A stretch of 64,000 nucleotides of DNA from Ascaphus truei (GCA_036426205.1 CM071570.1:56836926-56900925); one strand, 5' to 3'. Counted from the first letter of the stretch, positions 23,541 through 34,775 are shown. A program made the numbers and translations. Notes: generated by a model not told the origin, from the sequence alone.

Positions 23541-23840
23541 TCCGACTTAAATATTTTTTTTTTTACATGACGTCACTTAAAGGGAATGATGCCAGCCAAT
23601 CAGAATGGCTGTGCTTCATTTGCCTTTAAGATGACTTCACTAAATCCAAGATTTCCGGCGTCACATGGTATTTCAGCCAATCAGAGATTGGAATTGTTTC
23701 CCACAATCTGATTGGCTGAAATACCATGTGACGCCGGCTTTGTCACGTCATCTTAAAGGCAAATGAAGTACAGCCATTCTGATTGGCTGGCATCATTCCC
23801 TTTAAGTGAAGTCATGTAAAAAAAAAAAATTCAAGTCGGA
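23541..23840. repeat. 300-bp imperfect palindrome with CCAAT-type boxes
   Basis: Arms 23,541-23,688 and 23,693-23,840 are near-complementary over about 145 bases. Each arm carries the CCAATCAGAATGGCTG or its inverse and a TGACGTCA-like core. The ends read TCCGACTT and AAGTCGGA. The axis is near 23,690. Confidence 0.85.
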
Positions 23841-24044
23841 AGTTTCCCTAGCGTACGGGAAGTTTCAGTGCGCTAGCAGAGGGAAAAAACCTTGCACGCA
23901 CGATAAGCCAGCTTTGGGCACGTCCTATAGAATATGGGCTGAGGGCCTTAGTGAATCGCGCCACCGGCTTCATTTTTTATCGGACGTGCTAATTTTTTTC
24001 AGGCCAGAGCGAAAGCTCGGAGCTTAGTGCATAGCCCCCAAAGA

Positions 24045-25485
24045 GTTTACTGCTTCTATGGGAGACTTCTCCTATTGGTTATGGCTGGAATGGGTGGGAA
24101 AGTCTCCCATGTTTGCATACATCCCACATCATTTAACCCAAAGGCTGGAAACCTTAGAAGTCATAAAATTAGATAAGTGGGATAATTTTTATCTTCACAT
24201 ATATTTTAAATATAGTAAAGTTTCACCATGTATCGCTTTCTCTCATTGATTGCCTTTCCAGTCTTTGGTACATGCTTTGCAGATTATCCTTTATTCAAAG
24301 TTGATACCTTCATTTCCATGCTCCAAGATCAAGTCTCCTGTCCAGTGCTATCACTTCCTGAATACCAGAGCTCCTACTACTGTACTTTTTGTACACTCTC
24401 ATTTTCCGTATTAAATACACATGTTTTGTGCAGAAAGTCCAAGCGGCATTTACTATTAAATGGAGACATTCACAGACCTTCCCCTGTGTGTATCCTTACA
24501 TTTTATTGTTCAACTTTCATTCTACTTTAATTAAGGTGGAAATGTAACTGTCCTATTGGTTGATGTTAAAATCTGACTACTAGTTACCATACAGTGGGAT
24601 TATGCAGAAAGGGAATTCAAATTTCCATTGAATACAGTATGTGACAATATTTGGCATATTAAAGACTGTGACGAAGTGTGGTGCAATACTGTACCTCCTG
24701 TGACAATGCCTTCTCAAGCTATGGAAATGGTACTTGTGTTCTGATAGACACTGATTGAAGCTTTAAAGTGTCTTAAATGAAAAATGTTAGTGGCAGTACA
24801 CTATCCCTTACAAGATTGGAAATGCTACTCAGCCCAGCAACATTGTCAAATAAATGATGTGAAACACTGTTTTTAGCCTAGTAATGGGATACAATTTGGT
24901 AATACAGGAAGCTTGGGGGGGGGGGGGGAGAGAATGTTGAGAATGATTACCTAGGGAAATGGTTAAGAAAAAATAGAGAGGAAGCAGAAAGAGCAAGTAA
25001 TATAAAAAGGCTAGCAGTGCAGAAAACTGCACCCTCGTACAAAATGAATTTATTGATGCCCCACTGACTCCAATCATAGCCGTTGAAGATCTTTGCGATC
25101 AAAGCAGAGTTCGTTCATTTTTTTAAATTTTATTTAAGGTTGTTGTTAATTTTTCAACAGCTGAGAATCCAACGATGTCCTTCAGGGTAATGCTAAAACG
25201 GATTTCTTCCAGTTAACCCACTGTAGTGAATAGTATTCGCTTTAGCTATCTACTCACGTTTTATGTTATCAACATAAAGCCAATGTAACTTTCCCCGTGG
25301 CCGGGGGAAACCGACCTTGACATTAACTGGGTGCACGGAAAAAAGCTGCAGGCCAGTAAGCTATTATTGAGCTGCTGCAACTGCCACAGCTCTCACCTTC
25401 TTCGGCTCTGGGGAAGGTTAGTCTGGCTAGATCAGTACTGTATGACTGTTCCTTTCAACTACTTTTACTATTGTATAAGCATATA
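24045..25485. other. No gene recognised
   Basis: AT-rich, apparently single-copy sequence with a G-run at 24,915-24,928. No coding or repeat signals. Confidence 0.4.
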
Positions 25486-25489
25486 AGTG

Positions 25490-25705
25490 CTAAAGGAGTA
25501 ACATTGTGGCAATAGCATTGCTTTTGAAGCAGGTGGACCTGCTTCGAATCTTAGTGTTGCTCTATTTGTGACCTTGGGCAGCTCATGTATTATCTCACTG
25601 TGCCGCAGGCAAAAATTTAGGCTGAAATCTCTTTGTGGCAGGGGCCCACTGTGCCTGTAAAAGTCCCTAAATAGCACTGCTTGCACTACCATTTTTGTAT
25701 AAAGG
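25490..25705 (+). repeat. tRNA-derived CORE-SINE (MIR-like) fragment
   Basis: A tRNA-like head with a box-B-like TTCGAATCT (25,553-25,561) is followed by TGTGACCTTGGGCAGCTCAT (25,567-25,586). That block is the hallmark of the MIR/CORE-SINE central domain, and a TCTCACTGTGCC segment comes after it. The order head-core is intact; the 3' tail is divergent. It is transcribed by RNA polymerase III in active families, but this copy looks old. Confidence 0.7.
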
Positions 25706-25709
25706 GAAA

Positions 25710-27695
25710 ACACAAAGAGAAACTGAATTTCCTAATGCAGTATTTCACGAACAAAGCCATGGAAATGTCTTCTGTTTTTTCTAAATCATGAACATCCCAC
25801 ATACTTTCTATTGCCAGATATAATTTATTCCTGCTTTAGTATTGACTATCAAATTGCACTTCAACACGAAAACTGATTTAAACTAGTCTGTAATTCACTC
25901 TGGGCATAATATGTCTACATCCCTTATTACATTTATGAACACTGTACAAGTGAGAATTGTGCATGTGAAGGAGAATCCATTGTATACTGTAATCTAATAA
26001 ACAGCCTAGTACTTAGTTCTTTTCAGATATAGATTGAGGGTATGAGATCCACTAATTTGAAAACTCCCATGATGAGAAATAGAATGCAGTAATCCTATTA
26101 AATTCTGGCATCATCTGGACAACAAAATCTGTATTGATTTCTTTCGTGAAAGTTGTAGCACTGTAGAGAAGCTGAAAGTAATTATAAAATAATCAGCATA
26201 GACGAGATTAAAGGATGACACTTCAATTTAGAACACAATTGGTTTTAAAATCTAATTTCTGAACTGGTACAAATAATATGGAGTGATTTCTTTGATTACA
26301 TTGATAATATAATTTCAGGTGTTAGTACTGGCTATGCTTTTATATGATTGTTCATGTAAACAGATTACAAAATAACAATCATGCACTATAAAATGGCACA
26401 AAGCTATGTTTGGGCTTAAATGAAGTTTACTTTGAGGATCACAGGTGATGGAAAGATCCAGTAAAATACCCTTTAGTCATTACCACTAAAGGCTCTATTC
26501 AATAAGCTCTGAAGTGGCAGCTTCAGGTTTGTTAAAAATTATCGAACCTCTTCCCCCAATTCAATTTGTGCAGTTCAATTTATCAGAAACATTTTCGGGA
26601 GAACAGGCACTTAACAATAATAGTAAAGCTGAAACAGAATGCCAAGAAAAGTGAAGGGCTCACGTTTTCTATTTGTCTTTGCTATTATCTCTCCTCAATT
26701 GAGAAAATCACAGGTATATATTGTTATGTAATATATTCTGGCCTAACCAATAATGAAATAACTAATAATCACTTAGTAACCATAGTGCTCATGAAGTCAT
26801 GCAGCATGCGTGCCTATGTTTCCTCTGGTACCCAAAGGGCGAATACTCCTAACTACCTATTGCATTCCATAAAGGCTATTTAATGCCATTCAATGCCTTA
26901 CTTGCCATTATACTGTATAATACAAGGGAGCACCCCCTCAATTTCCTGCGGTGACCTAACCCTACGCCCTCTGGGCATCTACCCTACCAGACATGTTAAG
27001 ATATTTGGTGGCACTGGATTGCAGTGTGCGTAATGCTATTACTATTCTAATGCTCTTCTATTACTACTCACTCTATTAGTTCTCTTTTATGCTGTGTATA
27101 AGTTTCTTATATATTTTTAGGCACATTGTTGCTATTCAAATATTGCTTGTAATATGTATGTGCTTCTTCTTGACACTTTTACATTCATGAGGACCTCAAA
27201 CAGGCAATTGCTGGTCCAGTTATCAATCCAACTAACTTTAATCTCAAGGGTTAATTCCCTTGAATTTCACTAATTATGTGAGAGTCACTTTGGTTAATAT
27301 TCCCTTAGGACACTGTTGATACTATCCAGTAATGTCTCTTTGTTTCTTACACTGCAGAGTTTTTAGACTCTTGACCTATTTGATATCTGTCTGTGTTGAC
27401 CATTTGTGAGTTTAAAGCTTTACATTGCATTCATGCTCTTAATTATATTCCCCAGTCATCTGGTTTTCTTTATGCTTTTGTCCCCATGCAAGCATCAGTG
27501 CTCTACGTATGTGTTAATTGGTGCTCTGCAGTTACACACTATTTGTCTGATACATTTGATATACATATGCTTTTCATGACACCATACTTTTTAATTATTG
27601 GTATACATATGGAGCATTGAGACTATTGCTGCTTCACTACATGAATTGGGCAACTATTACTACCAAGAGTTATATTCTAATGGATCCTGCTACAC
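25710..27695. other. No gene recognised
   Basis: AT-rich, low-repeat sequence. CTCTATTCAATAAGCTC at 26,493-26,509 faintly resembles the inner TIR words of the composite element but has no partner. Confidence 0.4.
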
Positions 27696-27699
27696 AAGG

Positions 27700-28010
27700 A
27701 CTATGTGAGAGTTACTTTGAACTTTTACCCCTAAGGAAGTAACCCTTTTAAGAGTTACCAAACATGTGTTGGATTCGACGATCAAAGCGTAGAACGGTAG
27801 GAGTGGGATTCGACTTGCCAGACAGAGCTGATGATGTCATCACTCAAGGACTGGCAAGAGACGCATCCACATAGGCAGTAGAGAGATGCTGAGAGAGAAG
27901 AGACACTGCAAATCAACTCAACAATCAATGCTACTAAGCATACAGACAATAGAGATATCCCTCATTGGGTCATCTTGGTCTGCTTACAGCATTTTTGCCT
28001 ATTTAATTTT
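27700..28010 (+). mobile_element. Degenerate PLE terminal fragment with hammerhead-like motif
   Basis: TAAGGA, a GTAAC/GTTAC five-pair hairpin with a 10-base loop, and CAAACATGTG (27,731-27,768) follow the order of the hammerhead-like motif but have lost the GAAA box. The downstream 200 bases resemble the GC-richer sequence that follows this motif elsewhere. Confidence 0.35.
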
Positions 28011-28014
28011 TTGT

Positions 28015-28925
28015 TTTTTTGTCTTTTTGTCATTAATGTATCCTATTTTTAACTTACTGTAGCTTTTTTCCCCACATTCTTTTTGGGGTACTTAATTCAA
28101 GTATCCAATACCCACGGATATGTTCCTGACAGGGATTAATATTGTTCCATATTTGCTTACTAACAACACATCCTAAAAATGTAAGAATACATCTATATTT
28201 TTTTGTTATTTCACATTGAAGATCAGACAGAATGCACAATGTGCTCATTTTGGTCTTCCTGTTCCTCTTCATACAGTAATCCAGGCCCTGGATAAGCAAA
28301 TGACCTATTTGATTTACCACGGAGATCATGTATTATCTATGATATGAGCACAAAACTCAAGAGAACAACATTGTGAGTTTAAACTCTTTAGATACAACAA
28401 GGATATCTATATGTGAAGGACCGTATTACAGAATATGTGGTATTTCTTCTTCTCTTTTCTAAAGATTACCTGGACCGAAAGACTGTTCAAGAGAGAACCA
28501 AAACCAAGCATTGGAAATTTTCACAAGGTTTTAATGAATCTATAGACATTACTTCATTTTTAAATGAGCCATAATGACATTATGTTAGAGTTAGATATAG
28601 TTACTTTGAACTTTTGTTCTACATTAGTTATACATTTAGAGTTTGTATTATGTAATTTCATAGTATTTTTATTTTTAGAGATTGTAAACAATGTGTATGT
28701 GGATATTATTTGTATATACAAAATAAAATGGATGTGTCTATTTCTTTTATAGGTGAGACAATGTAAATATGTCCATACATACATATTGGGTTTATTATAT
28801 CTCCCCATTACATGTAGATAAGATATACTTATTATATATTTTTTCAAAATTTATGTTTATGATAAATTAGCACTTCTTGCACAGCACAAATTATATTATT
28901 TATATGTAAAAAATGTTTAAAGGTT
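28015..28925. other. No gene recognised
   Basis: Very AT-rich sequence without recognised features. Confidence 0.4.
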
Positions 28926-28926
28926 A

Positions 28927-28939
28927 TAATATATATATA

Positions 28940-28973
<34 letters not shown>

Positions 28974-28987
28974 TATATATTATACAT

Positions 28988-29031
<44 letters not shown>

Positions 29032-29058
29032 AATATATATATATATATACACACATAT
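28927..29058. repeat. (AT)n and (CATATA)n low-complexity array
   Basis: A TA dinucleotide run passes into seven to eight copies of the hexamer ACATAT and back to TA. Confidence 0.95.
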
Positions 29059-29059
29059 A

Positions 29060-29304
29060 CAGTCATGTGAAAAAGAAAGTACACCCTCTTTGAATTCCAT
29101 GGTTTTACATATCAGGACATAATAACAATCATTTGTTCTTTAGCAGATCTTAAAATTAGGTAAATACAACCTCAGATGAACAACAACAACACATGACATA
29201 TTACACCGTGTCATGATTTATTTAACAAAAATAAAGCCAAAATGGAGAAGCCATGTGTGAAAAACTAAGTACACCCTTACTGCTTCCATAGGAATTAAGA
29301 TGCT
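29060..29304 (+). mobile_element. DNA-transposon terminal fragment (TA-flanked, possibly Tc1/mariner)
   Basis: The fragment starts CAGTCATGTGAAAAAGAAAG directly after a TA. It runs about 245 bases and repeats its own motif (TGTGAAAAACTAAGTACACCC near 29,256) close to the right limit. I recognise the opening as a widespread vertebrate repeat end of DNA-transposon type, but assignment to Tc1/mariner is tentative. The other end is missing, cut off where the next element begins. Confidence 0.5.
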
Positions 29305-29635
29305 AAGGGCATCATGCAGTAAGCAGCGAAAAAATGCATTAGCCAGTTTAGCAATTAGCCATGTTTTTGGTGTGTTAAACTCGCTGTATGCTGTAAGGGG
29401 CGAATCCCTGGCGAATGAATGAGCCACCACCATTTGATAAAATGGCTAGTAACCGGTGGCGAGACGGCTGCCTGGCGAGAAGCTACTGAGAAGCCGTCCC
29501 CTGCCGAGATGTGTTTGCAGCAGAGAGAGATCCGCTGCTCTCTCGGCGCAAACATCGGCACATTAAAAATTATTTTTAAAACCATTTTTATTCATAGTGT
29601 ACATGTGCAGGGGGTCTCCGGAGCTGAACCGCTTT
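29305..29635. mobile_element. MITE fragments: ATGCAGTAAGC type and GGTCTCCGGAGCT type
   Basis: AGGGCATCATGCAGTAAGC (29,306-29,324) resembles the termini at 14.27 and 21.65 kb. An internal hairpin pairs AGAGAGATCCGCTGCTCTCTC. At 29,611-29,628 GGGGTCTCCGGAGCTGAA matches the end of the foldback repeat at 58.57 kb. It marks the border with the BEL/Pao gag. Confidence 0.5.
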
Positions 29636-32070
29636 GGTCGTCGAGGATTGCATACATCCGAATAGCCTTCTCAGGTTGTCCCTGGGGGTGCACTGCGACA
29701 AGGCATATTTTGGAGCAGGACATTTTGTCGCTTTCTTTTCCGCAAACCTCAGTGCGCTGAGATGTGACGGATGTTGGCTCTCCTTCTCCTTTCTCCCCGC
29801 CATGCTCCGCTACGGAGGATGGGTTGTTGAGTTGGTGGAGTGTCAGCGCCTCTGGGTGTAACGATATCACGTGCTTGTCGCTTTCGCACACTGTACATTT
29901 GATATCTTCTTTACAGTCTCTGGCTAGGTGAGTCGTGGAACCGCAGCACCTGAAGCAAACTCTGAATTCTCCAAGTAACTTCTTGCGTTCCTCTAGGGAC
30001 TTCATCCTGAACCCAAAGCACTTGTTAAGTGGGTGTGGCTTCTTGTGTATGGGACATTCCCTGTTTGGGTCCCTTGGTTCCTCATCTCCGGCGACCGACT
30101 GATTGGGAGTAGTTTGGGTCGTGGGGGGCACGTCCGTCCTGTGGACCGAGATGGGTGTTTGAGTGTTACCGTATCTCGCCACTGATCTCTCATTCCTCAG
30201 GCTGCTTGCACTGTGTGTGGTTTGCGCACCTAAGATGAAACTGGGATCGTTCCTTGTCCTTGCCGCTTCGCGGATGAAGCTCAATAAGAATGAGAATGGG
30301 GGGAAGGCGACTTGCTTCTCCCTTTTGCATTTGGAGCCTTGTGAAATCCATTTTTCTTGGAGGTTGTAGGGTAGCTTCTCCAAGATGGGTCTCACTCCAT
30401 GAGCTGAGTCCAAGACGTTGAGACCTGTTAAGGAATGGTCTTTCCTTGCAAACGCCAGCTCTTGCAGCAGGTCCCCGAGCTCTCGTAACTTCGAGTAGTC
30501 TTTAGTTGTGATCTTGGGAAAGCTGTCGACTCTTTTGAAGAGCGAATCCTCGACTGCTTCGGGGCTACCGTAGCACTCTTCTAGCCCTTCCCACACTAGG
30601 TCAAGACCTACTTGGGGTTGGTTCGCGTTTGCCGCCCGAAGTCTCTTCGTGTGCTCCCTGGATTCGTTCCCCAGGAACTTGAATAGCAGGTTGAGCTCTT
30701 CCCTTGCTGAGTCCAAGCTGTTGATTGCGTCTTTGAACGTGAACTTCCACGTCCAGTAGTTCTCAGGGCGGTCGTCGAAGCTGATGAGTCCTGTTTGCAC
30801 CAGGTCACGCTGGATCATGTACTTGGCTATGTCTGTCAGGCCTGAGGCATTGGCGTGCTGGTCCCGTTCTGAGGTAGTTGCTGGGAGGGTCCATGCAGTC
30901 GCCTCTTTCTTGGCGTGAACGCGTGGTGACTGCTGGTCAGTGTGAGGGGCTGTGTTCTCCCGTGTGGGTGTGCCTGGATTGCGAGCCTGTTGTGGTGCAT
31001 CCGTGTGCGCGCTGGCGTGTTAATCACTGTCGCGGCTGTAGCTATCCCAGGAAGCATGCACCACTGAAGGAACAGCGTCTTCTCCTCGTTGACCTAGCAA
31101 GTCTTTGGTGTCTGTGGAGTCACTCCTTGCGTGTTGAGATGGCGCGCTGGTGTTTACACTGAAGAGGCTCCTTACGTAGTCTTCAGTGCGTCGGGCTGGA
31201 TCCTCTGAGGCTATTCGTCTGTACGGTTGCTCCCCGCCGTCCTGTCTTGCGGCTGCTTCTAGGACTTCAGCTTGGGCTATGGTGGCGGCGGCATCCTTCT
31301 CTTGGTTTAGGGCCTCTAGGTTGACGTCCACCTCTGCCCTTTTCCGTGCAGCGGTGGCAGTGGCTGCAGCGGCGGTGGCAGCGGCGGTGGCAGTGGCTGT
31401 CTGCTCCTCCTCTTCTAATCGGGCCCTTTCTAGTTTCATGACTGCCTCTTTCTGAGCGTATGCGGCCCTGGCACGTGCTGCCTCTGCGGTGGCTCGCGCC
31501 TTGGTGGCGTTTGCGCTTGACGCGTGAGATTGCGCTGATCTTGCTGACCTTGATGAGTGCCTGGATGCACTGGAGCGCTGTGATGCGGTTTCCAGCAAAA
31601 GATCCTTTCTCCTGCTCTCAGCCTCCGTGATAGTGGTACGCACGCGGCTGTCTCGTGTCAGGTCAATGTTACTCTGTAAGTCTCTTTCTTGTAGGCTTTC
31701 GCTGGTGCTGGCCCTGGTCAGGTAAGTAATGTATGCCTCTGACAGCTCTTGATAACGTGAGTGATCAGTCCTTAATTGCGTTATTGCCTGCTCGAGCTGT
31801 TGCGCATAGTTGCCAAAACTAGTAACATTGCGTATTCCCAGTGTGGTTGTTTCCCAGGCCAACTCTAATTTAGCGCGGTGCGCTTCAATGTCAGTCTCAT
31901 ATTTCTCGTGGGCCTTTTGTGTCAGTGTGACTGTCCGTTTAGGCCTTGCGTCTGCCGGCGCCTATTGCAGTTGCGCAGCGGTCTCTGTGTCTGAGTGATC
32001 ACTCTCCTGCGTGATATCTGGTGAGGCTCTGAGTTCTGCAATGCTGTAGGTGTGTGTAGGCCTTTAGCCA
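29636..32070 (-). pseudogene. BEL/Pao retrotransposon Gag with start of aspartic protease
   Basis: A single minus-strand frame runs from about 32,070 to 29,640, interrupted only by TAG at 31,962-31,964 and TAA at 31,020-31,022. The N-terminal part is an Ala/Arg/Glu-rich coiled coil. The part from MIQRDLVQTG (30,818) matches the conserved BEL/Pao Gag region (DUF1759-like, residues 1 to about 190). It is followed by Cys/His clusters at residues 255-267, 288-302 (a CX2CX5HX4C knuckle) and 308-321. Near the end MYAILDDQS (residues 388-396) is the start of the aspartic protease, with the DDQS form characteristic of BEL/Pao in place of DTG. The element is then cut at about 29,636; protease, RT, RNase H and integrase are absent. 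Gag would coat element RNA. Confidence 0.85.
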
Positions 32071-33078
32071 GTGCGTGTGGCGTGCGGTCTTTTACCTGTG
32101 TCAGCGATGGGTGTCTGTCTCAGATGATGACGAGCGGTGTCCTGCAGCATGCAGCGTAGGGGTAGCTGTACTCACAGGTGTCCGGTGGCTCTGACCCGTG
32201 TCCTGGCGGGTGTCGAGTAGCGTGGCCCTTGATGGCACTAGCCGTGGGGACGTGCGCAGGGTAAGGTGAAATGGTAATGGGTAAGGGTGGACTCAAAAAG
32301 ACAGAGAAGGCAATCAAGGCTCTGTGTGTTATGGACTTTCTGTCTGCAAAGCTGCGTGTGCAGTGTAAGCTGCTTGCTGCTTTTCAGTCTGCAGAGACTG
32401 CTCTGTGTTATTATAAAGTCTAGAGTAGCAGCTCCTGTAAGTAAGTGTCTGTAAGGCACACCGTATCCTTTTCACTATTCTGGAGGCCAGGGTCATTTGT
32501 AAGATGATTAGCCCAGATAGTTTCAACTCGGCCCTCTTTTCAAAGCACAACAAGTTCTGTATCTTTTCTTTACTTTATTTGGGGAAAGAATCATAAAAGA
32601 CAGGCACTTGTGAAGAGATGTTGGTGTTTAGATAATGTCTCTCTTTGGGTGCTTTGTAGTTAAGGACAGGTGAAAAGGGTAATCCTGCCACTAGAGCAGT
32701 TACAGCAGGTACTCACTCAGCCAGTGGTGAAGGTGGAAAAGGAAATCCCAATGTATGCTGGGTAGCAAGATAGCCTGGGGACAGACCATCTGTGGGCAGA
32801 GCAGAGGGGGAGAAAGCAGGCTAGCCCATTTGAGAGCAAGGCTTGGGTTGCTATAGCAACTCACTGAAATGTCTAAGGAAACCACAACATGTAGCAATAA
32901 TGTTGCATTTCTGATACAGCAGGTTGCTGGGACAGCGGAAATAACACTGTGTCTATCACACGGGCACTGTGTGTGTGCACAGAGCAAAACACATGCAGTT
33001 GGAAATGAGAAACTGACAGGCAGAACTGCAAGGAAGGGGGTGGGGGGGGGGGGAACAGAAATGTAGTTCTTGTTCCAT
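32071..33078 (-). other. Possible BEL/Pao leader and LTR remnant; nothing certain
   Basis: This lies directly upstream of the gag on the minus strand, where the leader and LTR should be. It has GC-rich stretches and an AT-rich middle, but I could not define TG...CA ends, a primer-binding site or a matching copy. A G-run lies at 33,041-33,053. Confidence 0.3.
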
Positions 33079-33080
33079 GA

Positions 33081-34214
33081 CACTAAATAAAATACATTGA
33101 ACACACATCTATGCATAGCAGCATAGCCACAATCATTTAAAATAGTGCAAAGCAAACTTTTACAACAATATCATTTCTTACCCTGTATGTATATATCTCT
33201 CTAGACATACATACATACTGTCCCGGCACAGCTTATTCTTACAAAAGACGGGAGATGGCCGGGCACGCGACGGGCAAGTCGGCGAAAGTTGCGTGCGCGC
33301 TCCCCGCACGTTCCCCCGACTTTCCCGCGCCTCAATAGAAAAGCGCTATGGCGCTTTCTATTGAAAGCGCCCAAGGCGTGGGAAAGCGGCCGCGAACCTT
33401 CCCAATTCGCGGCGGGGTACTGCCGCGCGGCGCCCGCGTTTTTTTAAAACTGTGGTGGCGGCCGCATGAGAATAAACTCTGCCGCCACTGTACATACATA
33501 CAGTGGCAAGAAATGATGTACAATAAAAAAAAACCAACACATGTAAAAAGCAACAAAAAACACAGTTACATTACATACATTTCTTTAGTTCCCTTACCAT
33601 TACTTGACCCACTCACCGACTCCCATTGAACAGCTTACTCATGAACCAATCCACGAACAGGAACCCATAAAATAATGAACCAGAAAATAATAAACATTAA
33701 AATAATAAAACACGACAATCCAGGGGTCTTCTCCTTCTAATCCACCTTCATCTGTATTCTTGTTTCTTCTATCTTCTTCCGGGGTCTTCTTCCCATCTGC
33801 TGCCAAGCCCTGGTCTTCTTTCTTCGCCGGAGGTCCTTCCTCCTCGGCGTCTGGCTTCAAAATGAGACGACATAGGCTTTTAAAGGCCTATGACGTCACA
33901 TTTTCGTCATGGTTCCCACGGCCCTGATTGGGCCGTGAAAACCATGTGTTTTGGCCGATACAAAAAAAAATTATGACGTCACTTAAAGGCAATGAAAACA
34001 CAGCCAATCAGAATGGCTTTGCTTCAATTGCCTTTAATTTTTTTTTTTTATTGTACATCATTTCTTACCACTGTATGTATGTATGTATTTCTAGAGAGAT
34101 ATATACATACAGGGTAAGAAGTGATATTGTTTTAAAAGTTTGCTTTGCACTATTGTAAATGACTGTGGCTATGCTGCTATGCATAGATGTGTGTTCAATG
34201 TATTTTATAATTAG
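33081..34214. mobile_element. Composite palindromic element, copy 2 (1.1 kb)
   Basis: Outer inverted arms of about 140 bp (33,081-33,215 and 34,075-34,214) share long words such as CTATGCATAGCAGCATAGCC and TGCAAAGCAAACTTTT. A second, inner pair (33,490-33,525 and 34,046-34,080) nests inside. Between them lie the GC-rich MITE copy C and a donor-like ATG-GTAAG on the minus strand (33,595-33,601). A GAA-rich minus-strand tract (33,720-33,850), a GACGTCA hairpin and a CCAATCAGAATGGC hairpin (33,990-34,010) complete the series. The order and words match the right half of copy 1, but the outer ends differ. No protein is encoded. Confidence 0.65.
33216..33492. mobile_element. GC-rich multi-hairpin MITE, copy C
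   Basis: A 277-bp TA-bounded unit. The left end CTGTCCCGGCACAGCTTATTC and the right end (reverse complement) CAGTGGCGGCAGAGTTTATTC are imperfect inverted repeats like those of copies A and B. The interior has different stems (for example AAAGCGC/GCGCTTT around 33,340-33,370), so only the ends and the general design are conserved. Confidence 0.7.
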
Positions 34215-34721
34215 ATAGATGTAATTTTTGGGCTTCTATGCTGTATTTTAGATAATGGTGAGGCTTGCTTTAGTATATTGTAATTGTTGGTGTCCTATTT
34301 TGTATTCTGGTAACTTGTTCTCTGTAACGCTTGCTATAGTTAATTGTGTAATTGGTATGGATGCTATTTTAATTGTTTTGGGATGTAATTCATGTATGTT
34401 AATTGATGGTGACTTTATTGGATTACATAGTATACTTCTTTTGATGTAATGCTATTTTATTTGAAATATTGTATTGTTAACATTGATTTGCTGCGTCTAC
34501 ATGTAGCTTACATTTTATGCAGCATGTATACAATGTAAATGCAATGTTTTAAGTGGCATTTGAGACTTTGGATTTGCATTTTATGCTTTAGATTGGATAA
34601 TTACATTAGATTTGTTTTGGAAATGGCATTGTATTTCATTGAGGATGTTATGGATAAGTGGTATTTTTATTGGAGCATGTTTTTGTTAACCCTGACACAT
34701 TTAGTTGTATATTGGTTCATC

Positions 34722-34725
<4 letters not shown>
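34215..34725. other. Strand-asymmetric T/G-rich tract
   Basis: About 500 bases in which the plus strand is markedly poor in C and rich in T and G. No coding frame is supported. It may belong to an element flank; see findings. Confidence 0.5.

Positions 34726-34772
<47 letters not shown>
34726..34772. repeat. (TA)n microsatellite
   Basis: About 23 uninterrupted TA units. Confidence 0.95.

Positions 34773-34775
<3 letters not shown>

Larger units (their letters stand above)
21651..24039. mobile_element. Composite palindromic element, copy 1 (2.4 kb)
   Basis: The ends are inverted: GGGGTCTATGCACTAAGC at 21,651 and, in reverse complement from 24,038, GGGGCTATGCACTAAGC, with AAA flanking both sides. 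The order inside is a C/G-rich minisatellite patch (21,990-22,145), a GC-rich multi-hairpin MITE (22,230-22,593) and an A/C-rich tract (22,600-23,180). Next come a splice-donor-like ATG-GTAAG on the minus strand (about 23,190) and a GAA-rich minus-strand tract (23,300-23,400). Last are short CCAAT-type hairpins and a 300-bp palindrome. No transposase is encoded. The second half shares module order and sequence with 33.5-34.1 kb. The family is not recognised; a Harbinger-like origin is possible from the ends. Confidence 0.65.

Noticed and set aside
24040..28900. Possible host exons in the AT-rich stretches
   Set aside because: No frame combined length, codon bias and plausible splice sites; without conservation data none can be supported.
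31186..31455. Plus-strand Ala/Val-rich frame
   Set aside because: Mirror image of the Ala-rich BEL/Pao gag coiled coil on the other strand.
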